Source: Salvelinus alpinus
Taxonomy: Eukaryota; Chordata; Actinopteri; Salmoniformes; Salmonidae
Reading direction: 5' to 3'
DNA length: 64,000 bases
NCBI RefSeq assembly: GCF_045679555.1
Contig: NC_092089.1
Span: 4,118,652-4,182,651 of the forward strand
How positions within the stretch are numbered: the stretch's first letter is position 1; the number at the start of each line of letters is the position of its first letter. Of this stretch, positions 44,101-57,266 are shown piece after piece. Both the position numbers and the translations under genes were made by a program. The notes beneath the pieces were generated by a model. That model had not been told where the DNA came from. It saw only the letters and a list, made by a program, of their open reading frames with translations, and searched no databases.

Positions 44101-45565
44101 GCAGCCTACAGGTGTGACTACTAGATGGTCTGGTTTTTATTCAACTGGAAATAGAAGAGGACATCTCAGTATAAACACTAGGGCTCTACTCTGAGAGGGA
44201 GGGAGGAAGAGATGAGGGATCTGAAGGCTTCTTGTGCGGAACAGTTTGTTCATATATTATGTCTTTCTTCCTTTTGGTCTTCGGCAACGTTCTTTTTTGG
44301 CTGTTTGCGCACACATTTTTTTCTCTCGGCAAACTGAAGATCTGGAGCCGAAGTCTGCACCCCTTCATCATCATTGGTCAACAGTAGGGATTCTTCAATG
44401 ATGTGTTGTCATTCAACGATAGACGACTCGTTTTTATGCACATTTCTTCACTTGAGAAATACTGCACCAAACATCTTAGTTAGATCACCAGAAGTGGGCG
44501 GGCAGAAAGGACGGGCAGAGCAGTGACTTTATTCTAGCAAGATAGTCCATGTCTCCGATCATCTTTGCTGATAGCAATGTTGTGTTTCCATAAGTGGATG
44601 AATTGGTCTAATGTAGCATGTATGTAAAGCCTCAACCCTTAGCTATCTCTTCCAATTCAAATGAGCTAAAAAAAAGTGAATAATGACAAAATATGTGTTG
44701 TTTTGTGTGACTACAGCACCAGTGATAGAAGGCAGAAATAGAGACACGTTCTTATTGAGCGAGGCACTGGCTTCCTTCCGTTGGTTCATTATAATTCAAA
44801 ACAATACATTCTAAAATAAATCACACACACGCCTCGCACGGTCGCCTTTGGTGAGTTTAGGCCATTAGATCTCTGCAAAAACGTCTAAATTAATGACAGA
44901 TTTCTTGAGTTATCTTCATTTAATTCTGACAATTTTGAGGGAGTGTATATTATTGTGGGTGTAATGAAATGCTTGTGTTCCTAGCTCCAACAGTGAAGTA
45001 GTGTCTAACAATTCACTACAATACACACATCTAAAAGTAAAAGAATGGAATTAAGAAATATATAAATATTAGGACGAGTGGCATTGACTAAAATACAGTA
45101 GAATAGAATACAGTATATACATATGAGATGAGTAAAGCATTACTTTTAAGGGAGTATGCGAGTGCACTTGTTTGGCTTGGTGCCTTTAGGGGGGAGGGTG
45201 TAAGGAAAGGGTGTAAGGAGCGCAGGGGGGGTTCTCTCTGATAAAAACTAGGAATAATACAGAGAGATGAAGGGAATAGTTGAGGAGAGAAGGAGGGGCT
45301 GATTGGAGGGGTGTAGTCCCAATGTAAGGAGAGAGATGGGGACAATAGAAGGATCTTCTGTATGGAGACACACAGACTAGACAAAGCTACAACAATGGGT
45401 TAATACACACCCATGTGATCATTGTGATTGTGTATGTGTCTTGGGGAGAGAGAGTTAGGGTATGGTTGTCTGGGGCGTACGGGCAAGAGGGGGACAAGAT
45501 GTTGTGTGTGTTTAATCAGTGGAACAATGGCAGTCTACTCACAAACAGGATCCCTCTGTTTCCTG

Positions 45566-45567
<2 letters not shown>
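44101..45567. other. intergenic, no gene recognised
   Basis: The only thing I can name is a salmonid-type dispersed repeat at about 44949-45150 (ATTGTGGGTGTAATGAAATG ... ACAGTATATACATATGAGAT). Frames here are short and without family resemblance. Confidence 0.5.
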
Positions 45568-45820
<253 letters not shown>

Positions 45821-45924
45821 TTGACACAGTCAGCATGTGCACTCTCTACAATCAGTAAAAACACACCTGTCCCAGCTGTTGTTTTGAAGAGAGAAAGAGG
45901 GCGAAAGAAGGAGGGAGGAATGTG

Positions 45925-46210
45925 CTTCTCTCTCATTTTTTTCTGTCACCCCCTCTTCTCTGTTTTGCTCTCCTCACCCCTCACCTCTCTCTCTCCTCAC
46001 CCCCCCTCTCTGTCTCTCTCTCCTCTCCTCACCACTCCTCTCTCTCTCTCTCCTCACCACTCCTCTCTCTCTCTCTCCTCACCACTCCTCTCTCTCTCTC
46101 TCTCCTCACCACTCCTCTCTCTCTCTCTCCTCACCACTCCTCTCTCTCTCTCTCCTCACCACTCCTCTCTCTCTCTCCTCACCCCCCTCCTCTCTCTCTC
46201 TCTCCTCAGT
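45925..46210. repeat. CT-rich minisatellite with CCTCACCACTC units
   Basis: Units of CTCTCTCTCTCCTCACCACT repeat about eight times with length changes in the CT run. Confidence 0.9.
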
Positions 46211-46445
46211 TTCCTTCTTTATGTTTTTACTTCTCAGATGTTAGTTGTGTCTCCCTCTTTCTTGTTGTTACCCCTGACTTTCCCTTATCTTGATCATCTC
46301 TGTGCGCGTGCGTGTCTGTCTGTGTGTGCATATGTGTGTGCATGCGTGCCTGCATGTGTTCCTGCAGGTAAAAGAGAGAGATAGCAGAGTGGTGCTGTGA
46401 TTGACTTATACAACACACACACACACACACACACCAACACACACC

Positions 46446-47035
<590 letters not shown>

Positions 47036-48547
47036 TTTGGGTGAACAGTAAACGTTTTGTTTTTATAACTCATTTGTTTGTGAGAAATATAAATGGGATC
47101 AAATGTGGTTTATATTGAACCTTTGGGCGAACTAGACTACCTAGACTTTTTCAATTCAAAATGATTAACTGGAATGAGTCAATAACACAGTATCTGACGT
47201 AGACTGTGAGTACATGTTTAATTAGGCCTACAGTTGCATAGGGCAGGACTACACAATGCAAACCTGTATAAAGCAAGCTAAACCCTGTGTGTTTTATTGT
47301 CTGCTTTCTCTGTGTCTGTGTGTAGGAACCCCCCCTAGTCCTTCTTTAAAATAGAATTCATATGAACAAGTACACTGTTGGTGCAGTTTGACAGGGTTTT
47401 CATCCTCTACAAGGCCAGGAGTTTTTCCAGGAGTTTTTTAACACCATGTGACTATTAGAAAAACTCTGGTCCCATCATAGCCCATATTAAACAGATTAAT
47501 CATGTCATACCGTGTAAGGTCTGGAGTTTCACCTGGTTAGGTTACCAGATCAGGAAAAACTACGGGCCCCAGAATGCATTTATCACCACACTACTCTGGG
47601 ACCTGAGGTGCCACCTCTGGATAGGAGATTGACAAGTCACACAGACTGAGAAACACATAGTTAAAGCTGCACTATGTATATTTTTGGGCGACCCGACCAA
47701 ATTCACATGCGTTATAGATCTGTCATTCTCATTGAAAGCAAGTCTAAGAAGCTGTAGATCTGTTCTATCTGCTCTATTTCTATGCTTCCCGTTCTTAAGT
47801 GTAGTATTTGCATCTTTAACTTTCAGTTTTGTACAGCAGCTTCAAACAGTTGAAAATACAATATGTTTGGTTATTTATCTATATTTCACAGCGGTTTAGA
47901 TGATACAATGATTCTCTACACTCCGAGTGCTTGTTTTGTCACAAACTGAAATGAGGCGAACTATCAGAATTTTAGCAACCAGGAAATATTGCAACTTTAG
48001 TTAAATCATGTTGTTGTCGTAGATCACATTCAACCTATTATGATCCACGTGGTCTGTCTTCAACAGTACTGATGATTGTGTCTGTGGACATTTGGCAAAT
48101 TTTGATTGATTACTCATTCTGGGTGGGAATCTGACTGATACCTAGTTTTTGATAGAGAGATTTTCGTGAGATTTCAGATTCTGTTTATGTATTTATAGGC
48201 TAATGTCTTCTCTTAATTAGACAGCTAATAGTCTTGTCTTGTCCTCCCTCTGTTGTCTGTTGGTAGTGATGGACCAGGCTGGCTGTGCTCCCCTCTTTGC
48301 ACATCAGATATTTAATAGGTCATTTAAAGCTGGGATGGACACCTGCCAGCCTATGACCTCAGGGAGAGGGGTAGGGGTCAGACCGTTGCTCCTGTAACAG
48401 TGGAGGTCAGACTTCACAGAGTCTAAAGAGGCAGACATGTTGTTTTTCTGCTGTCAGTGTCCAACTGTCTCCCTCTTCCTTGTTATTACCGCTGACTTTC
48501 CCTTATCTTGATCATCTCTCTCTGTGTGTGTGTGTGTGCGTGCGTAC

Positions 48548-48736
48548 ATGGCTGCCTGCATGCCTGTCTGCCTGCCTGTCTGCATGCCTGCCTGCCTGCA
48601 TTCCTGTCTGCCTGCATGCATGCCTGTTTGTCTGCCTGTCTGCCTGCCTGTCTGCATGCCTGCCTGCCTGCATTCCTGTCTGCCTGCCTGCATGCCTGTT
48701 TGTCTGCCTGCCTGCATGCCTGTCTGTGTTCCTGCA
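48548..48736. repeat. imperfect (CCTG/TCTG/CATG)n array
   Basis: Tetranucleotide units CTGC, CTGT and CATG repeat for about 190 bp, including an internal copy of TGCATGCCTGCCTGCCTGCA at about 48590 and 48654. Confidence 0.9.
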
Positions 48737-48817
48737 TGTAAAATAGAGAGATAGCAGAGGTGTGCTGTGATTGACTTATACAGCACACACACACACACAA
48801 CACACACAAAGGAAGGC

Positions 48818-48962
48818 CTTTATTATTTTGGAACATCTGTGAGTGTAATGTTTACTGTAAAGTTTTTATTGTTTATTTCACTTTTGTTAATTATCTATTT
48901 CACTTGTTTTGGCCATGTAAACATATGTTTCCCATGCCAATAAAGCCCCTTGAATTGAAAAT
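48818..48962 (+). mobile_element. short 3' end of the LINE family, plus strand
   Basis: It matches the LINE 3' UTR (GGAACATCTGTGAGTGTAAT ... CCATGCCAATAAAGCCCCTT, GAATTGAAAATTGAAA) and is followed by AGAGAGAGATAAGAGA. Confidence 0.82.
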
Positions 48963-49065
48963 TGAAAGTTAATTGAAATAGAGAGAGATAAGAGACAGTA
49001 GACACAACACAGATCATCTTAAACAACACACATGCAAGGGAGTGAAGCCCCAACCTCAGACACTG

Positions 49066-49330
49066 GCAGACTGATAGAGAGGTAGGTGTGAGATGCTGTA
49101 GGAGCAGGGCAGACTGATAGAGAGGTAGGTGTGAGATGCTGTAGGAGCAGGGCAGACTGATAGAGAGGTAGGTGTGAGATGCTGTAGGAGCAGGGCAGAC
49201 TGATAGAGAAGTAGGTGTGAGATGCTGTAGGAGCAGGGCAGACTGATAGAGAGGTAGATGTGAGATGCTGTAAGAGCAGGGCAGACTGATAGAGAGGTAG
49301 GTGTGAGATGCTGTAGGAGCAGGGCAGACG
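49066..49330. repeat. 43-bp minisatellite, six units
   Basis: Units begin GCAGACTGATAGAGAGGTAG at 49066, 49109, 49152, 49195, 49238 and 49281. Confidence 0.95.
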
Positions 49331-49845
49331 GAAAACGTGTGATGAGGGACATTTAACTAGTTTAATAGTATATTGATGCAAAGTGTTAAAAAGGCTGATT
49401 TGCCTTATGATTTGTCAACTCGTGCACAATTTCTCTGTCCTTCACATTGGAGTACTGCTGCAGGCTGTTTGCATGTCACCAATCAGACTCATGCCCGATG
49501 TCCACCAGAGATGCATATACTGTACATGTTGCTGGAAGTCTAGCCAGCATTGTCCGTACTTGACGCACATGCTAAAAGCTAGCTAGTTGGAGTCTGTGTG
49601 TGTCCTTCCATGTTTGTACCACCACAAGGTAAAGCAACAACCAAATATAAAATATTGAACTGCTTGCGGTACACAGAACGCACCGCAGCCTAGTGCGACA
49701 CCCTCAACGTTGCGTTGCGTTGTGGACTGCTCCACTGACAATGAATGACCTCCGCCAAAACGCAAACAGTTTGACATCTGTTGAACATGAGGCGTCATGG
49801 AAATCGCAGGTCGCTCGGCCCGGGCACAAAGCTGAAGACACGCTC

Positions 49846-50515
49846 CCCACTTTCCTCTGTTAGTTGTTTAGCAAGCATAACACCACTTTCCTCTGGTATT
49901 TGTTTAGGAAGCGTAATAACACCACTTTCCTCTGGTATTTGTTTAGGAAGTGTGATAACACCACTTTCCTCTGGTATTTGTTTAGCAACCGTGATAACAC
50001 CACTTTCCTCTGGTATTTGTTTAGGAAGCGTGATAACACCACTTTCCTCTGGTATTTGTTTAGGAAGCGTGATAACACCACTTTCCTCTGGTATTTGTTT
50101 AGGAAGTGTGATAACACCACTTTCCTCTGGTATTTGTTTAGCAAGTGTGATAACACCACTTTCCTCTGGTATTTGTTTAGGAAGTGTGATAACACCACTT
50201 TCCTCTGGTATTTGTTTAGGAAGTGTGATAACACCACTTTCCTCTGGTATTTGTTTAGCAAGCGTGATAACACCACTTTCCTCTGGTATTTGTTTAGCAA
50301 GCGTGATAACACCACTTTCCTCTGGTATTTGTTTAGGAAGTGTGATAACACCACTTTCCTCTGGTATTTGTTTAGGAAGTGTGATAACACCACTTTCCTC
50401 TGGTATTTGTTTAGCAAGTGTGATAACACCACTTTCCTCTGGTATTTGTTTAGCAAGTGTGATAACACCACTTTCCTCTGGTATTTGTTTAGCAAGCGTA
50501 ATAACACCACTTTCG
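49846..50515. repeat. 39-bp minisatellite, about 17 units
   Basis: The unit is CACCACTTTCCTCTGGTATT followed by TGTTTAGGAAGTGTGATAA, with AGGAAG/AGCAAG and GTGTG/GCGTG variants. As 39 is divisible by three and the unit lacks stops in several frames, four overlapping frames of 221-262 codons stay open. I consider none of them coding. Confidence 0.96.
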
Positions 50516-50557
50516 ACAGACACAAGTAAAAACTCTTACGTAAGTGTAGCAGCCTAT

Positions 50558-51845
50558 GTAGTCTACTAACAACAGCAGCTGTATAGTCTAGACTTCTATG
50601 TACCCTGTCCCTCTGACCACCTGTAGTCTACTAACAACAGCAGCTGTATAGTCTAGACTTCTATGTACCCTGTCCCTCTGACCACCTGTAGTCTACTAAC
50701 AACAGCAGCTGTATAGTCTAGACTTCTATGTACCCTGTCCCTCTGACCACCTGTAGTCTACTAACAACAGCAGCTGTATAGTCTAGACTTCTATGTACCC
50801 TGTCCCTCTGACCACCTGTAGTCTACTAACAACAGCAGCTGTATAGTCTAGACTTCTATGTACCCTGTCCCTCTGACCACCTGTAGTCTACTAACAACAG
50901 CAGCTGTATAGTCTAGACTTCTATGTACCCTGTCCCTCTGACCACCTGTAGTTTACTAACAACAGCAGCTGTATAGTCTAGACTTCTATGTACCCTGTCC
51001 CTCTGACCACCTGCAGTCTACTAACAACAGCAGCTGTATAGTCTAGACTTCTATGTACCCTGTCCATCTGGCCACCTGTAGTCTACTAACAACAGCAGCT
51101 GTATAGTCTAGACTTCTATGTACCCTGTCCCTGTGACCACCTGTAGTCTACTAACAACAGCAGCTGTATAGTCTAGACTTCTATGTACCCTGTCCCTCTG
51201 ACCACCTGTAGTCTACTAACAACAGCAGCTGTATAGTCTAGACTTCTATGTACCCTGTCCCTCTGACCACCTGCAGTCTACTAACAACAGCAGCTGTATA
51301 GTCTAGACTTCTATGTACCCTGTCCATCTGGCCACCTGTAGTCTACTAACAACAGCAGCTGTATAGTCTAGACTTCTATGTACCCTGTCCGTCTGGCCAC
51401 CTGCAGTCTACTAACAACAGCAGCTGTATAGTCTAGACTTCTATGTACCCTGTCCCTGTGACCACCTGTAGTCTACTAACAACAGCAGTTGTATAGTCTA
51501 GACTTCTATGTACCCTGTCCCTCTGACCACCTGTAGTCTACTAACAACAGCAGCTGTATAGTCTAGACTTCTATGTACCCTGTCCCTGTGACCACCTGTA
51601 GTCTACTAACAACAGCAGCTGTATAGTCTAGACTTCTATGTACCCTGTCCCTGTGACCACCTGTAGTCTACTAACAACAGCAGCTGTATATTCTAGACTT
51701 CTATGTACCCTGTCCCTCTGACCACCTGTAGTCTACTAACAACAGCAGCTGTATAGTCTAGACTTCTATGTACCCTGTCCGTCTGGCCACCTACAGTCTA
51801 CTAACAACAGCAGCTGTATATTCTAGACTATTATGCGCCCTATCC
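50558..51845. repeat. 65-bp minisatellite, about 20 units
   Basis: The unit begins GTAGTCTACTAACAACAGCA and ends GTCCCTCTGACCACCT. The first seven or so units are nearly identical; later units carry CATCTGGCC, GTCTGGCC and CTGTGACC variants and the final one is degenerate. Confidence 0.96.
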
Positions 51846-51985
51846 GTCTGGCCAGGGTAAACGAAGCGGTAACGTTTTGTATTTATAACCCATTTGTTTG
51901 TGAGAAAATATAAATGGGATCAAATGTGGTTTATATTCAAACTTTGGGCGAACTAGACTACCTAGACTTTTTCAATTCAAAACGA

Positions 51986-52115
51986 TTTTTATTTTATTTA
52001 ACTAGGCAAGTTAGTTAAGAACAACTTCTTATTTACAATGACGGCCTAGGAACAGTGGGTTAACTGCCTTGTTCAGGGGCAGAACGACAGATTTGTACCT
52101 TGTCAGCTCGGGGAT
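51986..52115 (-). mobile_element. tRNA-derived SINE fragment within block B'
   Basis: The minus strand reads CCGAGCTGACAAGGTACAAA ... GTTCCTAGGCCGTCATTGTA ... TTGCCTAGTTAAATAAAATA. It ends inside the B-box region, where it joins TTTCACCTGGTTAGG of the duplicated block. Confidence 0.78.
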
Positions 52116-52228
52116 TTCACCTGGTTAGGTCACCAGACCAGGAAAAACTACGGGCCCTAGAATGCATTTATCACCACACCACTCTGGGACCTGAGGTGCC
52201 ACCTCTGGATAGGAGATTGACAAGTCAC

Positions 52229-52342
52229 ATCAAATCAAATTGTATTGGTCACATACACGTATTTAGCAGATGTTATTGTGGGTGTAGTGAAATTCTTGTG
52301 TTCCTAGCTCCAACAGTGCAGTAGTACCTGCAACAGTGCAGT
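52229..52342. mobile_element. 114-bp insertion with 6-bp target duplication
   Basis: ATCAAATCAAATTGTATTGG ... CAACAGTGCAGT is absent from the matching place in block B (47640). It is flanked by AGTCAC at 52223-52228 and 52343-52348. The sequence belongs to the same dispersed salmonid repeat as 44949. Confidence 0.8.
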
Positions 52343-52798
52343 AGTCACACAGACACATGAGAGACACATAGTTAAAGCTGCGATATGTAACTTTTTGGGT
52401 GACCCGAACAAATTCACGTACGTTATAGATCTGTCATTCTCATTGAAAGCAAGTCTAAGAAGCTGTAGATCTGTTCTATCTGCTCTATTTCTATGTTTCC
52501 CTTTCTTAAGTGTCGTTTTTGCATCTTTTACTTCTCTTAATTAGACAGCTAATAGTCTTGTCTTGTCCTCCCTCTGTTGTCTGTTGGTAGTGATGGACCA
52601 GGCTGGCTGTGCTCCCCTCTTTGCACATCAGATATTTAATAGGTCATGTAAAGCTGGGATGGACACCTGCCAGCCTATGACCTCAGGGAGAGGGGTAGGG
52701 GTCAGACCGTTGCTCCTGTAACAGTGGAGGTCAGACTTCACAGAGTCTAAAGAGGCAGACATGTTGTTTTTCTGCTGTCAGTGTCCAACTGTCTCGTC

Positions 52799-52928
<130 letters not shown>

Positions 52929-53144
52929 ACTTTCACTTTTCTGACATTCCTGTTCCTCCTCTTGTCCATGTAAGTACATGTGCAGTTGCTGCAGGAGGGA
53001 TTTATGGTCAACAATGCACAGACAGCAGCAGCCAGTGTGTTTCTTATCCCAGTTCAACCAGGGTTCTGTCACTTGAATGCCCCTCTCTTTCTGTTGACTT
53101 TCATCAGCATTCTTCACTCAGGTCAGACAGGTTACACAGCTGAA

Positions 53145-53198
53145 GGCCTCTCTGTCTGTCTCTCTATGTCTCTCTGTCTCTGTCTCTCTCTCTGTCTT

Positions 53199-53245
<47 letters not shown>

Positions 53246-53280
53246 GTTTCTCTCTCTCTGTCTCTATGTCTGTCTCTCTC

Positions 53281-53311
<31 letters not shown>

Positions 53312-53352
53312 GTCTCTATGTTTCTCTCTCTCTGTCGCTATGTCTGTCTCTC

Positions 53353-53391
<39 letters not shown>

Positions 53392-53480
53392 GTCTCTCTC
53401 TCTCTCTGTCTCTATGTTTCTCTCTCTCTGTCTCTATGTCTGTCTCTCTCTCTGTCTGTCTCTCTCTCTCTCTCTGTCTC

Positions 53481-53519
<39 letters not shown>
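53145..53519. repeat. CT-rich higher-order array beside LINE 3' end
   Basis: CTCTCTCTGTCTCTATGTTT, CTCTCTCTGTCTCTATGTCT and GTCTGTCTC modules alternate. The same modules form the array at 57917-58451. Confidence 0.93.
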
Positions 53520-53526
<7 letters not shown>

Positions 53527-53792
53527 ATTCAATTCAATTCAATTCAATTCAATTCAATTCAAGGGGCTTTATTGGCATGGGAAACATGTGTTAACATTGC
53601 CAAAGCAAGTGAGGTAGATAATATACAAAAGTCAAATAAACAATAAAAATGAACAGTAAACATTACACATACAGACGTTTCAAAACAATAAAGACATTAC
53701 AAATGTCATATTATATATATGCAGTGTTGTAACAATGTACAAATGGTTAAAGCACACAAGTTAAAATAAATAAACATAAATATGGGTTGTAT

Positions 53793-56700
53793 TTACAATG
53801 GTGTTTGTTCTTCACTGGTTGCCCTTTTCTTGTGGCAACAGGTCACAAATCTTGCTGCTGTGATGGCACACTGTGGAATTTCACCCAGTAGATATGGGAG
53901 TTTATCAAAATTGGATTTGTTTTCGAATTCTTTGTGGATCTGTGTAATCTGAGGGAAATATGTCTCTCTAATATGGTCATACATTGGGCAGGAGGTTAGG
54001 AAGTGCAGCTCAGTTTCCACCTCATTTTGTGGGCAGTGAGCACATAGCCTGTCTTCTCTTGAGAGCCATGTCTGCCTACGGCGGCCTTTCTCAATAGCAA
54101 GGCTATGCTCACTGAGTCTGTACATAGTCAAAGCTTTCCTTAAGTTTGGGTCAGTCACAGTGGTTAGGTATTCTGCCACTGTATACTCTCTGTTTAGGGC
54201 CAAATAGCATTCTAGTTTGCTCTGTTTTTTTGTTAATTCTTTCCAATGTGTCAAGTAATTATCTTTTTGTTTTCTCATGATTTGGTTGGGTCTAATTGTG
54301 CTGTTGTCCTGGGGCTCTGTGGGGTGTGTTTGTGTTTGTGAACAGAGCCCTAGGACCAGCTTGCTTAGGGGACTCTTCTCCAGGTTCATCTCTCTGTAGG
54401 TGATGGCTTTGTTATGGAAGGTTTGGGAATCGCTTCCTTTTAGGTGGTTGTAGAATTTAACGGCTCTTTTCTGGATTTTGATAATTAGTGGGTATCGGCC
54501 TAATTCTGCTCTGCATGCATTATTTGGTGTTCTACGTTGTACACGGAGGATATTTTTGCAGAATTCGGCATGCAGAGTCTCAATTTGGTGTTTGTCCCAT
54601 TTTGTGAAATCTTGGTTGGTGAGCGGACCCCAGACCTCACAACCATAAAGGGCAATGGGCTCTATGACTGATTCAAGTATTTTTAGCCAGATCCTAATTG
54701 GTATGTTGAAATTTATGTTCCTTTTGATGGCATAAAATGCCCTTCTTGCCTTGTCTCTCAGATCGTTCACAGCTCTGTGGAAGCTACCTGTGGTGCTGAT
54801 GTTTAGGCCGAGGTATGTATAGTTTTTTGTGTGCTCTAGGGCAACGGTGTCTAGATGGAATTTGTGGTCCTGGCGACTGGACCTTTTTTGGAACACCATT
54901 ATTTTGGTCTTACTGAGATTTACTGTCAGGGCCCAGGTCTGACAGAATCTGTGCAGAAGATCTAGGTGCTGCTGTAGGCCCTCCTTGGTTGGTGACAGAA
55001 GCACCAGATCATCAGCAAACAGTAGACATTTGACTTCGGATTCTAGTAGGGTGAGACCGGGTGCTGCAGACTGTTCTAGTGCCCGCGCCAATTCGTTGAT
55101 ATATATGTTGAAGAGGGTGGGGCTTAAGCTGCATCCCTGTCTCACCCCACGACCCTGTGTGAAGAAATGTGTGTGTTTTTTGCCAATTTTAACCGCACAC
55201 TTGTTGTTTGTGTACATGGATTTTATGATGTCGTATGTTTTACCCCCAACACCACTTTCCATCAATTTGTATAGCAGACCCTCATGCCAAATTGAGTCGA
55301 AGGCTTTTTTGAAATCAACAAAGCATGAGAAGACTTTGCCTTTGTTTTGGTTTGTTTGGTTGTCAATTAGGGTGTGTAGGGTGAATACATGGTCTGTTGT
55401 ACGGTAATTTGGTAAAAAGCCAATTTGACATTTGCTCAGTACATTGTTTTCATTGAGGAAATGTACGAGTCTGCTGTTAATGATAATGCAGAGTATTTTC
55501 CCAAGGTTACTGTTGACGCATATTCCACGGTAGTTATTGGGGTCAAATTTGTCTCCACTTTTGTGGATTGGGGTGATCAGTCCTTGGTTCCAAATATTGG
55601 GGAAGATGCCAGAGCTAAGGACGATGTTAAAGAGTTTTAATATAGCCAATTGGAATTTGTTGTCTGTATATTTGATCATTTCATTAAGGATACCATCAAC
55701 ACCACAGGCCTTTTTGGGTTGGAGGGTTTTTATTTTGTCCTGTAACTCATTCAAGGTAATTGGAGAATCCAGTGGGTTCTGGTAGTCTTTAATAGTTGAT
55801 TCTAGGATTTGTATTTGATCATGTATATGTTTTTGCTCTTTATTCTTTGTTATAGAGCCAAAAAGATTGGAGAAGTGGTTTACCCATACATCTCCATTTT
55901 GGATAGATAATTCTTCGTGTTGTTGTTTGTTTAGTGTTTTCCAATTTTCCCAGAATTGGTTAGAGTCTATGGATTCTTCAATTACATTGAGCTGATTTCT
56001 GACGTGCTGTTCCTTCTTTTTCCGTAGTGTATTTCTGTATTGTTTTAGTGATTCACCATAGTGAAGGCGTAGACTCAGGTTTTCCGGGTCTCTATGTTTT
56101 TGGTTGGACAGGTTTCTCAATTTATTTCTTAGATTTTTGCATTCTTTATCAAACCATTTGTCATTGTTGTTCATTTTCTTCGGTTTTCTATTTGAGATTT
56201 TTAGATTTGATAGGGAAGCTGAGAGGTCAAATATACTGTTAAGATTTTCTACTGCCAAGTTTACACCTTCACTATTGCAGTGGAACGTTTTACCCAGGAA
56301 GTTGTCTAAAAGGGATTGAATTTGCTGTTGCCTAATTGTTTTTTGGTAGGTTTCCAAACTGCATTCCTTCCATCTATAGCATTTCTTAATGTTACTCAGT
56401 TCCTTTGGCTTTGATGCCTCATGATTGAGTATTGCTCTGTTCAAGTAGACTGTGATTTTGCTGTGGTCTGATAGGGGTGTCAGTGGGCTGACTGTGAACG
56501 CTCTGAGAGACTCTGGGTTGAGGTCAGTGATAAAGTAGTCTACAGTGCTACTGCCAAGAGATGAGCTATAGGTGTACCTACCATAGGAGTCCCCTCGAAG
56601 CCTACCATTGACTATGTACATACCCAGCGTGCGACAGAGCTGCAGGAGTTGTGACCCGTTTTTGTTGGTTATGTTGTCATAGTTGTGCCTAGGTGGGCAT

Positions 56701-57266
56701 ATGGGGGAGGGAATGCTGTCACCTCCAGGTAGGTGTTTGTCCCCCTGTGTGCTGAGGGTGTCAGGTTCCTGTCCAGTTCTGGCATTTAGGTCGCCACAGA
56801 CTAATACATGTCCCTGGGCCTGGAAATGATTGATTTCCCCCTCCAGGATGGAGAAGCTGTCTTCATTAAAGTATGGGGATTCTAGTGGGGGGATATAGGT
56901 AGCACACAGGAGGACATTATTCTCTGTTAAGATAATTTCCTTTTGAATTTCTAGCCAAATGTAAAATGTTCCTGTTTTGATTCATTTAATGGAGTGAGTT
57001 AGGTCTGCTCTATACCAAATTAGCATTCCCCCTGAGTCCCTTCCCTGTTTCACACCTGGTAGTTTGGTGGATGGGACTACCAGCTCTCTGTAACCTAGAG
57101 GGCAACCAGTGGGTCCGTCTCCTCTATACCATGTTTCTTGCAGGATGACAATGTCTGCATTACCGATTTCTTTGGTGAAGTCCGGGTTCCTGCTCTTTAG
57201 GCCAAAGGCAGATGACCTCAGGCCTTGGATATTCCAGGATGATATAGTGAAGGCTTTTTGTTCCAT
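53793..57266 (-). pseudogene. LINE ORF2: endonuclease + reverse transcriptase, one nonsense codon
   Basis: The frame runs 1158 codons from MEQKAFTISSWNIQGLRSSA with one interruption, TGA at 56984-56982 (codon 95). Before it: APE endonuclease motifs SWNIQG and VILQETW. After it: VCGDLNAR and, further on, DYFITDL. The reverse transcriptase (about residues 500-790) shows KKACGVDGILNEM, GDKFDPNNYRGICV, FVDFKKAFDSIWH, GVRQGCSLSPTLFNIYIN and the catalytic LLFADDLVLL. The C-terminus has a knuckle CAHC...H...C and ends ATSEEQTPL. The whole remaining frame is open, unlike the other copies here. It encodes the enzyme that nicks target DNA and reverse-transcribes LINE RNA. If the stop is real, the copy is not autonomous. 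Confidence 0.92.

Larger units (their letters stand above)
48465..52795. repeat. segmental duplication, copy 2 (blocks A'-B'-C')
   Basis: A' 48465-48800, B' 51855-52535 and C' 52536-52795 match A, B and C. The gap between A' and B' is filled by a LINE tail and three minisatellites; B' has gained a SINE fragment and another short insertion. Confidence 0.85.

Noticed and set aside
44186..45384. Small minus-strand frames (60-98 codons)
   Set aside because: No family resemblance, low-complexity Ser/Pro composition, and no splice or start context to support them.
53198..53646. Long Ser-Leu-Val frames beside the LINE tail
   Set aside because: They are products of the CT-rich array; the true coding strand here is minus, beginning at 53793.
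54985..56319. Plus-strand frames of 70-140 codons
   Set aside because: They are antisense shadows of the LINE ORF2, which has clear reverse-transcriptase motifs on the minus strand.
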